DNA of 62,621 bases from Psychrobacter sp. 72-O-c (GCF_904846605.1 NZ_CAJHBI010000021.1:1-62621); one strand, 5' to 3'. Positions 27,981 through 36,908 are shown, numbered from the stretch's first letter. Program-made: numbers and translations. The notes: generated by a model not told the origin, from the sequence alone.

Positions 27981-28060
27981 ATTATAAGTTACTATTACTC
28001 TGAGTTACTATTACTTTAAGTTACAATCACTCTAAACTATACTTACATCGAGTTAGTAGG
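27981..28060 (+). repeat. degenerate 16-bp tandem array upstream of cytochrome c4
   Basis: Five consecutive 16-bp units resemble ACTCTGAGTTACTATT, and a looser unit lies to the left at 27961. The last unit includes the ribosome binding site region of the c4 gene. Confidence 0.7.
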
Positions 28061-28070
28061 ATTTGTATCA

Positions 28071-28739
28071 ATGAAAAAGTTAATCGCTGCCGCCAGCTTA
28101 TGCGTTGCAAGTTTCAGCGTACAAGCTGCTATCACTGTTCCTGAATATGACATTAGTGCCGGTAAACAAATCGCAGAAACGCAATGTGCCGCCTGTCACG
28201 GTGTTGATGGAGTGAGCGTTGTTCCTACCCAGCCCAATCTGGGCGGTCAAAACATTAAGTATTTATATAAACAACTGGTCAACTTTAAGGCAGGCTACCG
28301 AAAAAACGGTATTATGCAGTCGCAAGTGGCTAACTTGTCACAGCAAGACTTAGCCAATGTGGCAGGTTATTATTCTAGCCAAGCACCTTGGGGTGTTGGT
28401 TTTGGTAATCCTGCAACCACGCAAGAAGCCTCTAAGATATTCTTAGGTGGTGACAAGTCACGCGATGTGATTGGTTGCGCAGGCTGTCATGGTCCAGATG
28501 CGGCGGGTAACGCTTGGGCTGCATTTCCGCGATTAGGCGGTCAGCATGCTCAATATATTGCTACTCAGTTGAAACTGTTCCGTGCTGCTGGCCGTAACGA
28601 TGACATCGATAGTGAAGATCAGAAAAGGGTCAATGACGCCGGCAAAGAAGGCGAAATGGGTATGATGCAAACAGTAGCTTCTAGGCTATCAGATCGCGAC
28701 ATACGTATTTTATCCGATTATGTGAGCGCTATTCATTAA
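28071..28739 (+). CDS. cytochrome c4, periplasmic dihaem
   Basis: The signal peptide is residues 1-19 (cleavage after SVQA). Two haem c domains follow, with CAACH at 39-43 and CAGCH near 136-140. Each is followed by a Met ligand region: IMQSQVANLS in domain 1 and MGMMQTVASRLS in domain 2. The length of 222 aa is normal for c4. Cytochrome c4 passes electrons to cbb3- or caa3-type oxidases or peroxidases. Together with the c5 gene just upstream this is a small respiratory electron-carrier locus. The ribosome site AGGA precedes the ATG. Confidence 0.95.
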   Translation: MKKLIAAASLCVASFSVQAAITVPEYDISAGKQIAETQCAACHGVDGVSVVPTQPNLGGQNIKYLYKQLVNFKAGYRKNGIMQSQVANLSQQDLANVAGYYSSQAPWGVGFGNPATTQEASKIFLGGDKSRDVIGCAGCHGPDAAGNAWAAFPRLGGQHAQYIATQLKLFRAAGRNDDIDSEDQKRVNDAGKEGEMGMMQTVASRLSDRDIRILSDYVSAIH

Positions 28740-28817
28740 TTGATAATTATCTAGTAATTACTAAATTAACTATGGTCTAAAAGCTTTTGATTTTAGAGCA
28801 AGTATTATTTAGTCATT

Positions 28818-28841
28818 AAACCCCGATTTCGGGGTTTTTTT
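28818..28841 (+). terminator. intrinsic terminator of cytochrome c4
   Basis: AAACCCCGA / TCGGGGTTT with a T-only short loop and a 7-T run. Confidence 0.92.
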
Positions 28842-28972
28842 ATAGCTGTATCTCCTTATAGTATAGATAGGTATATGAGTTTTAGCCGATAGGTCTGCTA
28901 TGAATCGCTATTACTATCTTCTGCCACTTCTATTATTTACATTATTCATTTTTGGTTGTTTGGATTGAAATT

Positions 28973-30115
28973 ATGATGATCCGCTATGCTTCGTATTTTG
29001 TCGCTGCACTACTGCCATTATTGCTATTTAGGTGGTTTGCACCTGCCTCAATTGGTGAAATTGATTTTTGGTTACTCTGGCTATTAGCTATGGTTTTGGT
29101 GTCGTTACCAGTCGTTTATGCTGAGATAGCATTGGCCTATCGTAGTGTGGATGCGCCTATGGCAGGAATGCAAAAGCTAACACGTGAGGCCGATGCCAGT
29201 CCATTATGGCGCAGTTTTGGTTGGTTGGCTGCGCTAGTAGCGATTGTTATTGCCGCGCTAGTGATATCAGGCGCCAGTAGCGGAATACTAGCTGCTTTGA
29301 CTGAGCTTAATAGTGCTCCTACCGTGCCAAGCTTTGCCGTTGCGGGTGGCTTGATGGTCATTGTTTTATTGTTAAGCTTGCTGGGTATTGCGCCGTTGCC
29401 GATTGGCTTAGGGTTGATGCTCTTAGGGTTGGTACTGGGGGTCGCAAACGGTCTGCCAGACATTAACTTTGCCGTGACTAATATCAGCTTGAGTGAATGG
29501 GCGCGTGCGGTCGCCTTAGCTCTAGTCAGTGTTGGCGCGGGTACGGGGCTGTATTGGTTTGGTCAGAATTTGGTGACCAAGCAGACAACAACAGCGGTAG
29601 AAGAGGACCACTATAATACCTCGAAATCTCGTGCACCAAAGGGACCTAGTGTCTATCGGGCTACTAAACTGGTGTTACCCATTTGGCTATTACAATTGGT
29701 TATTGGCGTTATTGCCTTATTCATTAGTGGTTTGAGTCTGCCCCCGATTGGCCAGTTACTATATTGGGTTGGGGTATTATTTGTCGCCAGCTATTTGTTA
29801 CATTATAGCACCCAGCAGTTAGCGCATAAATTTGGTTTAGTGGTCAGCTTGTTGATGACTTTAGCGATAGGTTTGGTATTGGTGATAGCGATACCAACTA
29901 CTTGGCTGGTTGGGCTTTTGGTAGTTGTCAGCAGCATAGCGGTATTGTTATTATCTGTCTTTGCTGGCTGGCGGATGAAAATCAGCCATTTGCGTAAGTC
30001 TTTAAACTTCGGCAATGAAGCGTTCTATAATTTATGGCGGATAGCGATTCGTTTGATTGTACCAATAGCGCTAATCTTGGCATTGATAGGTTGGATAATT
30101 CAGTGGTTAAGCTAA
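28973..30115 (+). CDS. NSS (neurotransmitter:sodium symporter)-like membrane protein
   Basis: This 380-aa protein has about ten hydrophobic segments. The region LLVSLPVVYAEIALAYRS-type (residues about 42-62) and GVGAGTGLYWF-type glycine segment resemble parts of the NSS/SNF fold (TM2 and TM6 surroundings). The hallmark TM1 motif of active NSS transporters is weak, so transport may be altered or lost. I place the start at the ATG at 28973; the frame extends to a TTG at 28952. Its TAA overlaps the ATG of rnfH (TAATG at 30113-30117), indicating translational coupling. The transporter family call is tentative; the membrane nature is certain. Confidence 0.65.
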   Translation: MMIRYASYFVAALLPLLLFRWFAPASIGEIDFWLLWLLAMVLVSLPVVYAEIALAYRSVDAPMAGMQKLTREADASPLWRSFGWLAALVAIVIAALVISGASSGILAALTELNSAPTVPSFAVAGGLMVIVLLLSLLGIAPLPIGLGLMLLGLVLGVANGLPDINFAVTNISLSEWARAVALALVSVGAGTGLYWFGQNLVTKQTTTAVEEDHYNTSKSRAPKGPSVYRATKLVLPIWLLQLVIGVIALFISGLSLPPIGQLLYWVGVLFVASYLLHYSTQQLAHKFGLVVSLLMTLAIGLVLVIAIPTTWLVGLLVVVSSIAVLLLSVFAGWRMKISHLRKSLNFGNEAFYNLWRIAIRLIVPIALILALIGWIIQWLS

Positions 30116-30519
30116 TGTCTAGTAGTACTGATAACGATGCTGATACTAATAATAATACTGATATTAACGGCCTCATTGAGCCGCAATTTCAGCAATCAAA
30201 TTTGATAACAGTATATTTAGCTTATGCTGAGGATGCGCAGCGCCAACATTATCTGACCCTACAAGTTAGTAAGGGCGCGACATTATATGAGACGTTGGCG
30301 CAAGCGGGTTGGTTGGAACAATTTGCAGAGTTAGCAATATGGTGTGAGCAAGTAGCAAACATTATTACGCCCGCTGCTAAGCTGTGGCATGTAGGCATCT
30401 ATGCGCAGAAGCAGCCACTCAGCTATCAGTTGCAGCCTTTTGATCGTATTGAGGTTTATCGTAGCTTAAACGCTGATCCGATGTCTCAGCGCAAAAGCAA
30501 AGTATCCGCTAAACAGTAA
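30115..30519 (+). CDS. rnfH: RnfH family ubiquitin-fold protein
   Basis: The RnfH domain spans about residues 29-120 of 134: VYLAYAEDAQRQHYLTLQV, a helix with GATLYETLAQAG, KLWHVGIYAQK, and the closing strand FDRIEVYRSLNADP, which is the family signature. RnfH is a beta-grasp protein of unknown function, also proposed as antitoxin-like in some species. I start it at 30115 because this ATG overlaps the stop of the upstream gene. The longer frame from 30034 would lie inside that gene. The N-terminal 28 residues are Asn/Asp-rich. An SRPBCC (RatA) gene, the usual neighbour, is absent here. Confidence 0.85.
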   Translation: MSSSTDNDADTNNNTDINGLIEPQFQQSNLITVYLAYAEDAQRQHYLTLQVSKGATLYETLAQAGWLEQFAELAIWCEQVANIITPAAKLWHVGIYAQKQPLSYQLQPFDRIEVYRSLNADPMSQRKSKVSAKQ

Positions 30520-30573
30520 AATTGGTAATCAGTATTTAAGCTTACTTTATCTGAAGAGCCATAGTTTTTGCAA

Positions 30574-31068
30574 CTATGAAGCAGGTAGAGACTCAAGGCC
30601 TTCTATGCGAGTGACCACCCCATTAGCATCAAAGTAAACGATTAAATGTTGGCTGGCGTTTTTGACATCGGCGATACCTTTACGTTGACCTTCTGTCCCT
30701 GCTTGGTAATCGTAGATATAATCCCAACGATTAGGCTCAAGGGTATCTCTAATCGCAGGGCTACCCAAGATATAAAGTACTTGGTTTTGGTTCATGCCTA
30801 CTTTTAGCTTTTGCGCTTGTGTTTGAGTAATGGGCGTACCTTGTGGCAAATCAATCTTATAAACACTAAGCAATGAGCAGCCAGACATGGCAACAGTTGC
30901 GCTAAGCATACCAGTAATAACAAGCTTGCGTAATGCGCTTGAACGGCTCAGCGGACGAAGATTAAGCGGACGAAGATTAAGCGGACGAAGATTAAGCGGA
31001 CGAAAAGTTAACGGCTTTATCATGATAAGATGACTCATAAAAAATGGGTTGGGCGCGGCTAAGTGCAT
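30574..31068 (-). CDS. bamE: outer-membrane assembly lipoprotein BamE with repeat-bearing leader
   Basis: BamE is the small lipoprotein of the BAM complex. The lipobox is MSGC with Cys64. The mature part carries the family core QAQKLKVGMNQNQVLYILG, SPAIRDTLEPNRWDYIYDY and a final strand VYFDANGVVTRIE. The leader is unusually long: residues 21-41 are a pentapeptide repeat (N)LRPL repeated about four times, encoded by 15-bp tandem repeats. Candidate starts are at residues 1, 11 and 16, and none has a clear ribosome site, so the true N-terminus is uncertain. The gene is divergent from fur, the standard arrangement in Pseudomonas and Acinetobacter. Confidence 0.93.
   Translation of the reverse strand: MHLAAPNPFFMSHLIMIKPLTFRPLNLRPLNLRPLNLRPLSRSSALRKLVITGMLSATVAMSGCSLLSVYKIDLPQGTPITQTQAQKLKVGMNQNQVLYILGSPAIRDTLEPNRWDYIYDYQAGTEGQRKGIADVKNASQHLIVYFDANGVVTRIEGLESLPAS
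30951..31010 (-). repeat. 15-bp minisatellite in the bamE signal region
   Basis: The plus-strand unit GCGGACGAAGATTAA is repeated three times without change, then once in altered form. It encodes LRPLN-type pentapeptides in the n-region before the hydrophobic core of the lipoprotein signal. Confidence 0.9.
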
Positions 31069-31364
31069 TTGATGCTAGGCTTACCGGCAATCACCGATAA
31101 ATGATACGTCATTTACTTGCAATTGCCTACCACTTACGACATTATTTACTAAATCCTACTTAATGTACTCGGCCGTTTATAGTTTAAATTCATAGACTTG
31201 CGGTAGGATTTATAGAGAAGGATACGCTAACAAAGGGCTTAGGATAAGCCGGTTGGACCTCATTTTAATTCCTAATCGCCAGTAAATGACAACCATCAAC
31301 GATTATTTATCTTATATTTTTTAAGTTTTTATTTGCTAAGACTTTAACAGTCAGAAGGGATATT
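31069..31364. promoter_or_regulatory. bamE/fur divergent promoter region
   Basis: This is 296 bp between divergent genes. I looked for a Fur box (GATAATGATAATCATTATC-like) and saw no close match. A -10/-35 pair could not be assigned with confidence. Confidence 0.35.
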
Positions 31365-31799
31365 ATGGCTTCTTTTACCAATCAAGATTTACGTAAAGCG
31401 GGATTAAAAGTAACGTTGCCGCGCATCAAAATTTTAGAATTGCTTGAGAGTGCAGAACTGCATCATATGAGTGCAGAAGAAGTTTATAAAGCGCTGATCG
31501 CACAAGGTGAGGATGTGGGCTTAGCGACTGTCTATCGAGTGCTGACGCAGTTTGAGCAAGCGGGTATTGTCGAACGCCATAACTTTGAAAATAATCTATC
31601 AGTATTTGAGATTACCCAAGATGAACATCACGATCATCTGGTTTGTGACATTTGTGGCAAGATTATCGAGTTTCATAATGAGACTATCGAAGAACAGCAG
31701 GTTAAAGTGGCAAACGAGCATGGCTTTAAACTTTCAGGACATTCATTGGTTCTCTATGGTATTTGTAATAACCAAGAATGCCAAGACAGTGCGAGATAG
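31365..31799 (+). CDS. fur: ferric uptake regulator Fur
   Basis: Fur represses iron-uptake genes when loaded with Fe(II). The winged-helix domain is residues 1-80 (AGLKVTLPRIKILELLE, VGLATVYRVLTQFEQAGIVE). The metal sites include His33-His34, His72 and Glu82, then the HDEHHDHLVCDICG-type cluster (His88, His89, His91, Cys94, Cys97), with a second Cys pair in GICNNQEC near the end. The length of 144 aa is typical. The ribosome site AGAAGGGA is strong. Confidence 0.97.
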   Translation: MASFTNQDLRKAGLKVTLPRIKILELLESAELHHMSAEEVYKALIAQGEDVGLATVYRVLTQFEQAGIVERHNFENNLSVFEITQDEHHDHLVCDICGKIIEFHNETIEEQQVKVANEHGFKLSGHSLVLYGICNNQECQDSAR

Positions 31800-31870
31800 T
31801 TAGTTTAGATTTATAAATCTGTAGGTTTTTAAAAACGCAGGTTTATAAAAGCTTAGCATGAACAACAGAC

Positions 31871-31904
31871 AAAAAACGGCTCTCACATGGGGCCGTTTTT
31901 TTAT
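31871..31904. terminator. bidirectional terminator after fur
   Basis: AAAAAACGGC / GCCGTTTTTT with a 14-nt loop. T-runs exist in both directions, so it may also end the leftward pilT-pilU transcript. Confidence 0.85.
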
Positions 31905-31986
31905 TGTACCAATAATATCCATTTATGAGTAAGACTCAGCTATGGGTAAGACTTAGCTACGATTAAGGCTTACCCATGAACAATAC

Positions 31987-33108
31987 CTAGGTGATATCTA
32001 AGGATAACTTATCGGCACCTTCATTTAAGTTATGAGTGTTATTTTTACTGCTAAGTTTGATTTTTAAGCGTAAATCGTTAGGAGAGTCAGCATGCTTAAT
32101 CGCCTCTTGATAAGTGATTTCGCCGTTTTCGTATAAATCAAACAGCGCCTGATCAAAGGTTTGCATACCGCTATCACGTGAGCGGGTCATAACTTCTTTA
32201 AGTTCATGAACCTCGCCTTTGCGGATGTAGTCACTGATCAGCTGTGAGTTTAGTAAAATCTCAATAGCAGCGCGGCGCCCTTTGCCGTCAGGGGTTGGAA
32301 TAAGCTGCTGTGCGATAATCGCCTGTAGGTTAAGCGATAAATCCATAAACAACTGATTGTGTCGTTCGGTCTCAAAAAAGTGAATGATACGGTCGATAGC
32401 CTGGTTGGCATTGTTGGCGTGTAAGGTTGCAAACACTAAATGTCCTGTTTCTGCATATTGAATGGCGTAGCTCATCACCTCACGATTACGAATCTCACCG
32501 ATTAAGATGACATCCGGTGCTTGGCGCAAAGTATTTTTTAAACCGGCTTCAAAGGATAAAGTATCAATACCTACTTCACGCTGGGTAATAATACAGCCAC
32601 GGTGTTGATGTACAAACTCAATAGGGTCTTCTATAGTGATGATATGGCCATGAGAATTCTGATTGCGGTGTCCTATCATTGAAGCAAGCGTGGTGGACTT
32701 ACCGGTACCTGTTGCGCCGACTAATAAAATAATACCGCGTTTTTTCATTGCCAGTTCTTTCAATTCCGGTGGCAGCCGTAGCTCCTCAACAGTAGGTATT
32801 TTATTTTCAATTTTCCGTAAAATCATCCCAGCCATATCTCGCTGCATAAAAGCACTGACTCGAAATCGGGCGTTTTTTGCTTCATCGGTGATAGCAAATT
32901 GGCACTCGTTGGTCTCGTCGAACTCTTGTTGCTGAGTTTCTGACATGACACTTTTAACCAAATTCATGGTTTGCTCAGCATTGAGGGGTGTTTTACCGAC
33001 CGCCAAAATCTGTCCATTTATTTTCATGGAAGGTGCCACATCAGCGGTAATGAATAAATCAGAACCGTTTTTATTGATCATTAACTGTAGCAGTTTATCA
33101 AAGTCCAT
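31987..33108 (-). CDS. pilU: type IV pilus retraction ATPase PilU
   Basis: PilU is a hexameric ATPase working with PilT in twitching motility. The N-terminal PAS-like domain starts MDFDKLLQLMINKNGSDLFI. Walker A is GATGTGKSTTLASM near residue 136, the Asp box is TIEDPIEFVH, Walker B is LIGEIRNREV near 203 and the His box is ETGHLVFATLHANN. The length of 373 aa fits PilU better than PilT. The C-terminal segment from about 340 is polar and variable. It is 175 nt downstream of pilT on the same strand, so both are probably co-transcribed. The ribosome site includes AGG 8 nt upstream. Confidence 0.95.
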   Translation of the reverse strand: MDFDKLLQLMINKNGSDLFITADVAPSMKINGQILAVGKTPLNAEQTMNLVKSVMSETQQQEFDETNECQFAITDEAKNARFRVSAFMQRDMAGMILRKIENKIPTVEELRLPPELKELAMKKRGIILLVGATGTGKSTTLASMIGHRNQNSHGHIITIEDPIEFVHQHRGCIITQREVGIDTLSFEAGLKNTLRQAPDVILIGEIRNREVMSYAIQYAETGHLVFATLHANNANQAIDRIIHFFETERHNQLFMDLSLNLQAIIAQQLIPTPDGKGRRAAIEILLNSQLISDYIRKGEVHELKEVMTRSRDSGMQTFDQALFDLYENGEITYQEAIKHADSPNDLRLKIKLSSKNNTHNLNEGADKLSLDIT

Positions 33109-33205
33109 ACCGTACCTGTCTTCAGAATAAATGGAGTAAAAATGATCTCAAATAACTTTTTAACAGTAACAGTTATTCAAGCTAATTATCAAAAACTGAA
33201 ATCAA

Positions 33206-33237
33206 TAAAGAGTAAGATTAGTAAAGAGTAAGATCAG
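33206..33237. repeat. 16-bp tandem duplication between pilT and pilU
   Basis: TAAAGAGTAAGATTAG at 33206-33221 is followed by TAAAGAGTAAGATCAG at 33222-33237, with one difference. Confidence 0.85.
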
Positions 33238-33283
33238 CGAGCATAAAACTCGTTAAAAAGTTAATAGTTATGCACTATTGATA

Positions 33284-34339
33284 TTATAAAAATGCTTCTG
33301 GCTGCTTGGCATAAGGACGGGCAACGTCTTTACTAATCGTGCCTTTGGCCACTAAGTTCTTAAGCGTTTGATCAAGCGTAATCATGCCATCGCCTGCACC
33401 GGTTTGGATAGAGGAATACATTTGCGCGATTTTGTTTTCACGTATCAAGTTACGAATAGCGGGGGTGCCCAGCATTATCTCATGAGCGGCGATACGGCCG
33501 CCTGTTTGACGAGGTAAGAGCGTTTGTGAAATAACGGCTTGTAGCGATTCCGATAACATCGCGCGAATCATATCTTTTTCAGCCGCAGGGAACACGTCAA
33601 TCACCCGGTCAATGGTTTTAGCCGCTGAGCTGGTGTGCAAGGTACCAAAAACCAAGTGACCGGTCTCAGCTGCTGTCAATGCCAGACGAATGGTCTCAAG
33701 GTCACGTAGCTCCCCAACCAAGATAATGTCTGGATCCTCTCGCAAAGCGGAACGTAGGGCCGCATCAAAACCTAAGGTATCGCGGTGCACCTCACGTTGG
33801 TTAATCAAGCTTTTTTTGGATTCGTGAACAAATTCAATCGGATCTTCAATCGTTAATATATGCTCTTTACGGGTCTCATTAATATAGTCAATCATTGCCG
33901 CCAGCGTGGTTGATTTTCCCGAGCCAGTAGGACCTGTCACTAGCACCACGCCACGCTTAAAGTCTGAGACCCGTTTAAACACGTCGCCCATGCCTAAGTC
34001 TTCCATCGTTAGAACTTTAGAAGGAATGGTACGAAATACTGCGCCAGCACCGCGATTTTGATTAAAAGCATTTACCCGAAAGCGTGCTAAATTAGGGATT
34101 TCAAAAGAAAAATCAGTCTCAAAAAACTCTTCGAAGTCGGCGCGTTGCCTATCATTCATAATGTCATAAATCAATTGATGCACGACTTTATGGGTCATCG
34201 TTGGCATATTGATACGTGTCATCTCGCCATCGACCCGAATCATCGCCGGCATCCCTGCTGAAATGTGTAAATCTGATGCCTTATGCTTGACAGTGAAGCG
34301 CAGCAAATCTTCGATACTTAAAGTGCTTTTTTCAGCCAT
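33284..34339 (-). CDS. pilT: type IV pilus retraction ATPase PilT
   Basis: PilT powers pilus retraction from the cytoplasmic side of the machine. It has the N-terminal domain LLRFTVKHKASDLHISAGMP, Walker A GPTGSGKSTTLAAM near residue 130, Asp box TIEDPIEFVH, Walker B LVGELRDLET near 200, and His box ETGHLVFGTLHTSSA. The C-terminal AIRNLIRENKIAQMYSSIQT is the PilT-specific AIRNLIRE motif needed for retraction. The length of 351 aa is standard. The ribosome site AGGAAT precedes the ATG. It is divergent from the PLP-homeostasis gene, as in Pseudomonas. Confidence 0.97.
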   Translation of the reverse strand: MAEKSTLSIEDLLRFTVKHKASDLHISAGMPAMIRVDGEMTRINMPTMTHKVVHQLIYDIMNDRQRADFEEFFETDFSFEIPNLARFRVNAFNQNRGAGAVFRTIPSKVLTMEDLGMGDVFKRVSDFKRGVVLVTGPTGSGKSTTLAAMIDYINETRKEHILTIEDPIEFVHESKKSLINQREVHRDTLGFDAALRSALREDPDIILVGELRDLETIRLALTAAETGHLVFGTLHTSSAAKTIDRVIDVFPAAEKDMIRAMLSESLQAVISQTLLPRQTGGRIAAHEIMLGTPAIRNLIRENKIAQMYSSIQTGAGDGMITLDQTLKNLVAKGTISKDVARPYAKQPEAFL

Positions 34340-34674
34340 AATCGGACATTCCTATCAATTAATAAGGGTAAAATAAAAGAACCACAGAAGAGAGTTGTAA
34401 TATGATTATAAGATCTCAGCGTATGATCTTATATTGAGTTGCTTTTATTACCCGCGCTATTGTATTTAGCCGCATACGTTAAATCATGTAACAATATCAT
34501 AACAAGACTGTTGGCATTTAACCATCTGCTACGCCAATAAAATGCAAAAATAGCAGCTTACGAGTTTGTTTTATCGAACTTTATTCAACACTAAGCTCCT
34601 CTAATAAAAATGGCCCAACAATATTCAAACAACAGTCGAATAACAATCAAACGTCTTATCTATGTGAGCCCTTT
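34340..34674. promoter_or_regulatory. pilT/yggS divergent spacer
   Basis: These 335 A+T-rich bp lie between divergent genes. No operator, repeat or small gene is recognised. It should contain both promoters. Confidence 0.4.
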
Positions 34675-35490
34675 ATGAATGCTACTTCTAATCATCACGA
34701 TACTAATAGCTCCGCCACCAATACTTCAACTAACATTAAAGAGACTAAGAGTGATTTTGATGCAGCTCTTGATATGCACGGTTTTGACAAACATAGCCTA
34801 ATTGATAGTTGGCAACAAGTTTGTCAGCAAGTCGACGAAGCATGCGCGCAAGCAAAGAGTACGGCCACTGATAGCGTAACTGCGGTGACATTACTTGCCG
34901 TCTCTAAAACCAAGCCTGCCGAAATGATAGCCACTCTAGCCCGTCAAGGACAGCGTCACTTTGGCGAAAACTATTTGCAAGAAGCTATTGAAAAAATGGC
35001 GACTCTAAAAGATCAGCCTGAATGTGAAGAGATAGTTTGGCACTATATTGGTAGTATTCAGCGTAATAAAACCCGCGATATCGCTGAGCATTTTGACTGG
35101 GTACAAACACTTGAGCGCGACATCATTGCCAAACGGTTAAACGATCAACGTCCAGATGATATGCCGCCGCTTAATGTACTGATTCAACTCAATATCGATG
35201 ATGAGGACAGTAAGTCAGGTTGCCTCCCTGAGCAGTTGCCAGATCTGATAGCAGCTATTAAAGGATATGAGCGCTTGCAGCTACGGGGTCTGATGATTAT
35301 CCCTGCTAAAGCCGATAATAATAGTTTTACTCGAACCAAAAAGCTATTTGAAGAAGTGAAAAACACCCATTTAGAACTGAGTGGGTGGGATACGCTGAGT
35401 ATGGGTATGAGTGCCGACATGGCAGATGCTGTTACCAACGGCTCTACTATGGTGCGGGTTGGTACAGCAATATTTGGCGCGCGTGCTTAG
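34675..35490 (+). CDS. pyridoxal 5'-phosphate homeostasis protein (YggS/PLPBP family)
   Basis: This is an alanine-racemase-fold PLP carrier without racemase activity. The PLP lysine is Lys78 in LLAVSKTKPAEMI. FGENYLQEAIEKM, WHYIGSIQRNK, LRGLMIIP and LSMGMSADMADAV are the conserved family motifs, the last with phosphate-binding residues, followed by GSTMVRVGTAIFGAR. At 271 aa it exceeds E. coli YggS (234) by a polar 38-residue N-terminal extension; the ribosome site is weak, so a downstream start is possible. It keeps the conserved position beside pilT. Confidence 0.94.
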   Translation: MNATSNHHDTNSSATNTSTNIKETKSDFDAALDMHGFDKHSLIDSWQQVCQQVDEACAQAKSTATDSVTAVTLLAVSKTKPAEMIATLARQGQRHFGENYLQEAIEKMATLKDQPECEEIVWHYIGSIQRNKTRDIAEHFDWVQTLERDIIAKRLNDQRPDDMPPLNVLIQLNIDDEDSKSGCLPEQLPDLIAAIKGYERLQLRGLMIIPAKADNNSFTRTKKLFEEVKNTHLELSGWDTLSMGMSADMADAVTNGSTMVRVGTAIFGARA

Positions 35491-35532
35491 TAATATTCAG
35501 CTGATAAAAGAGAGTGTATCTTTTGGTTACTA

Positions 35533-36807
35533 CTAAATAACCTCTTCAAACTTAGTGACTAGCAGCTGAGTAATTTTAAGGTGATCTGTGGCAATAATTT
35601 CAAATCGAAAATTGGCATATTCGATTGTATCGGTTTTTTTAGGAATTTTACGCAGCATATACATCATAAAGCCGCTAATAGTTTCGTAGTTTTGACTATT
35701 CGGCAGATTAACGATTCCCAATGAGCGAATCACATCTTCAATCGGTGTCATACCGTCGATTAGCCACGAGTTATCGGTACGTTGGACAATAGGCTGCTCC
35801 TCCAGCGTTACCAGTTCACCCATGACGATACTCATCACGTCCTTTAGAGTAATTACCCCGACGACCAGCGCATATTCGTTAACGATGACCGCAAAGTCAG
35901 CGCCCGTAGACTTAAACATCTCTAATACTTCAAATAGCGATAAGGTATTAGGAATAAATAACGCCGGTTTTAATAGCGCCTTATCCGTTAAGGAAACCTC
36001 TTGTTGCTCCAGCACTAAGGCCAAAAAACTACGCGACTCCACATAGCCAGTAATATGCTCTAAATCATCATCATGACAGACCAAAAACTTATTATGTGGC
36101 TGCTCAATCATTACCTTGACCACTTGCTCAGTGCTAGCCTGAGTATCAAAGTAAACAATATGCTCGCGCGGATTCATTACAGAAGTTACCGTACGCTCTT
36201 GCATCTCAAAAATATTTTCAATCAAATGATGCTCTTGATGCTTAATGACGCCCGCTTCAGCACCAGCGTCCATGACCGCGTAAATATCTTCTGAAGTCAT
36301 ATCGTCGTTGCGTACGGTTGAGATGCCTATTAGCTTAAATATAAAGTTCGCCGCGCCATTAAATACCCAGATAATAGGCTTTAAGATAAAGATTAAAAAG
36401 ATCATCGGCCGTACTAATTTTACGGCCATAATTTCAGTGTTTGACATAGCAAGGCGTCTTGGCATCAAATCAGCAAACAAGGAAAATATGCTAGTGATTA
36501 GGACAAACGACACAACAGATGCTAACGCTTCGTTATTAAACAAAAGCCCCAAATAAGGACTGATTGCTGACTCACCTATAGCACCCGCTAAGATAGCTAC
36601 GGCGTTCAGAACCACTTGTACAACAGTGATAAAGCTGCCGGGATGCTCTTGCATATTCAGGACGACAAGCGCTCGTACATCACCTTCTTTTGCTAAGATT
36701 TGCAGCTTAACCTTACGAGCAGCCGCGATTGCAATCTCAGCGCCAGAAACGAAAGCACTTAGCGCAATTAATAAAAGAATAAACACACTAGCAGTTAGCA
36801 AGCTCAT
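35533..36807 (-). CDS. CNNM/CBS/CorC-domain membrane transporter (YtfL/PaeA-like)
   Basis: Four hydrophobic segments make up the CNNM (DUF21) domain in residues 1-185, with VSGAEIAIAAARKVKLQ and NAVAILAGAIGES. A CBS pair spans about 200-325 (VTSVMNPREHIVYFD, then ADFAVIVNEYALVVGVITLKD), and a CorC/HlyC domain lies near 340-420 (DGMTPIEDVIRSLGI). The length of 424 aa and order match the YtfL/PaeA branch, reported to export cadaverine/putrescine in enterics; related proteins move Mg2+ or Co2+. The substrate here is not shown. It converges on the yggS-type gene with only a 42-bp gap. Confidence 0.88.
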   Translation of the reverse strand: MSLLTASVFILLLIALSAFVSGAEIAIAAARKVKLQILAKEGDVRALVVLNMQEHPGSFITVVQVVLNAVAILAGAIGESAISPYLGLLFNNEALASVVSFVLITSIFSLFADLMPRRLAMSNTEIMAVKLVRPMIFLIFILKPIIWVFNGAANFIFKLIGISTVRNDDMTSEDIYAVMDAGAEAGVIKHQEHHLIENIFEMQERTVTSVMNPREHIVYFDTQASTEQVVKVMIEQPHNKFLVCHDDDLEHITGYVESRSFLALVLEQQEVSLTDKALLKPALFIPNTLSLFEVLEMFKSTGADFAVIVNEYALVVGVITLKDVMSIVMGELVTLEEQPIVQRTDNSWLIDGMTPIEDVIRSLGIVNLPNSQNYETISGFMMYMLRKIPKKTDTIEYANFRFEIIATDHLKITQLLVTKFEEVI

Positions 36808-36908
36808 GAAGTACTCGAATAAAAACAGGTAGGATTAAACATAACAATAGACAGACAGAGTCTGTTAACCAGTTGGAATAAATAGGAAGGGTTTTATATA
36901 TAGATAAT

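Larger units (their letters stand above)
27686..28070. other. cytochrome c5/c4 spacer
   Basis: These 385 bp hold the c5 terminator and, next to the c4 gene, a degenerate 16-bp tandem repeat array (27981-28060) that ends at its ribosome site. Confidence 0.6.

Noticed and set aside
30034..30114. Longer N-terminus for rnfH
   Set aside because: It would lie inside the upstream membrane-protein gene in another frame. The TAATG overlap gives a better start.
31069..31364. Fur box in the bamE/fur spacer
   Set aside because: No stretch close to the 19-bp consensus was found; A+T-rich partial matches are expected by chance here.
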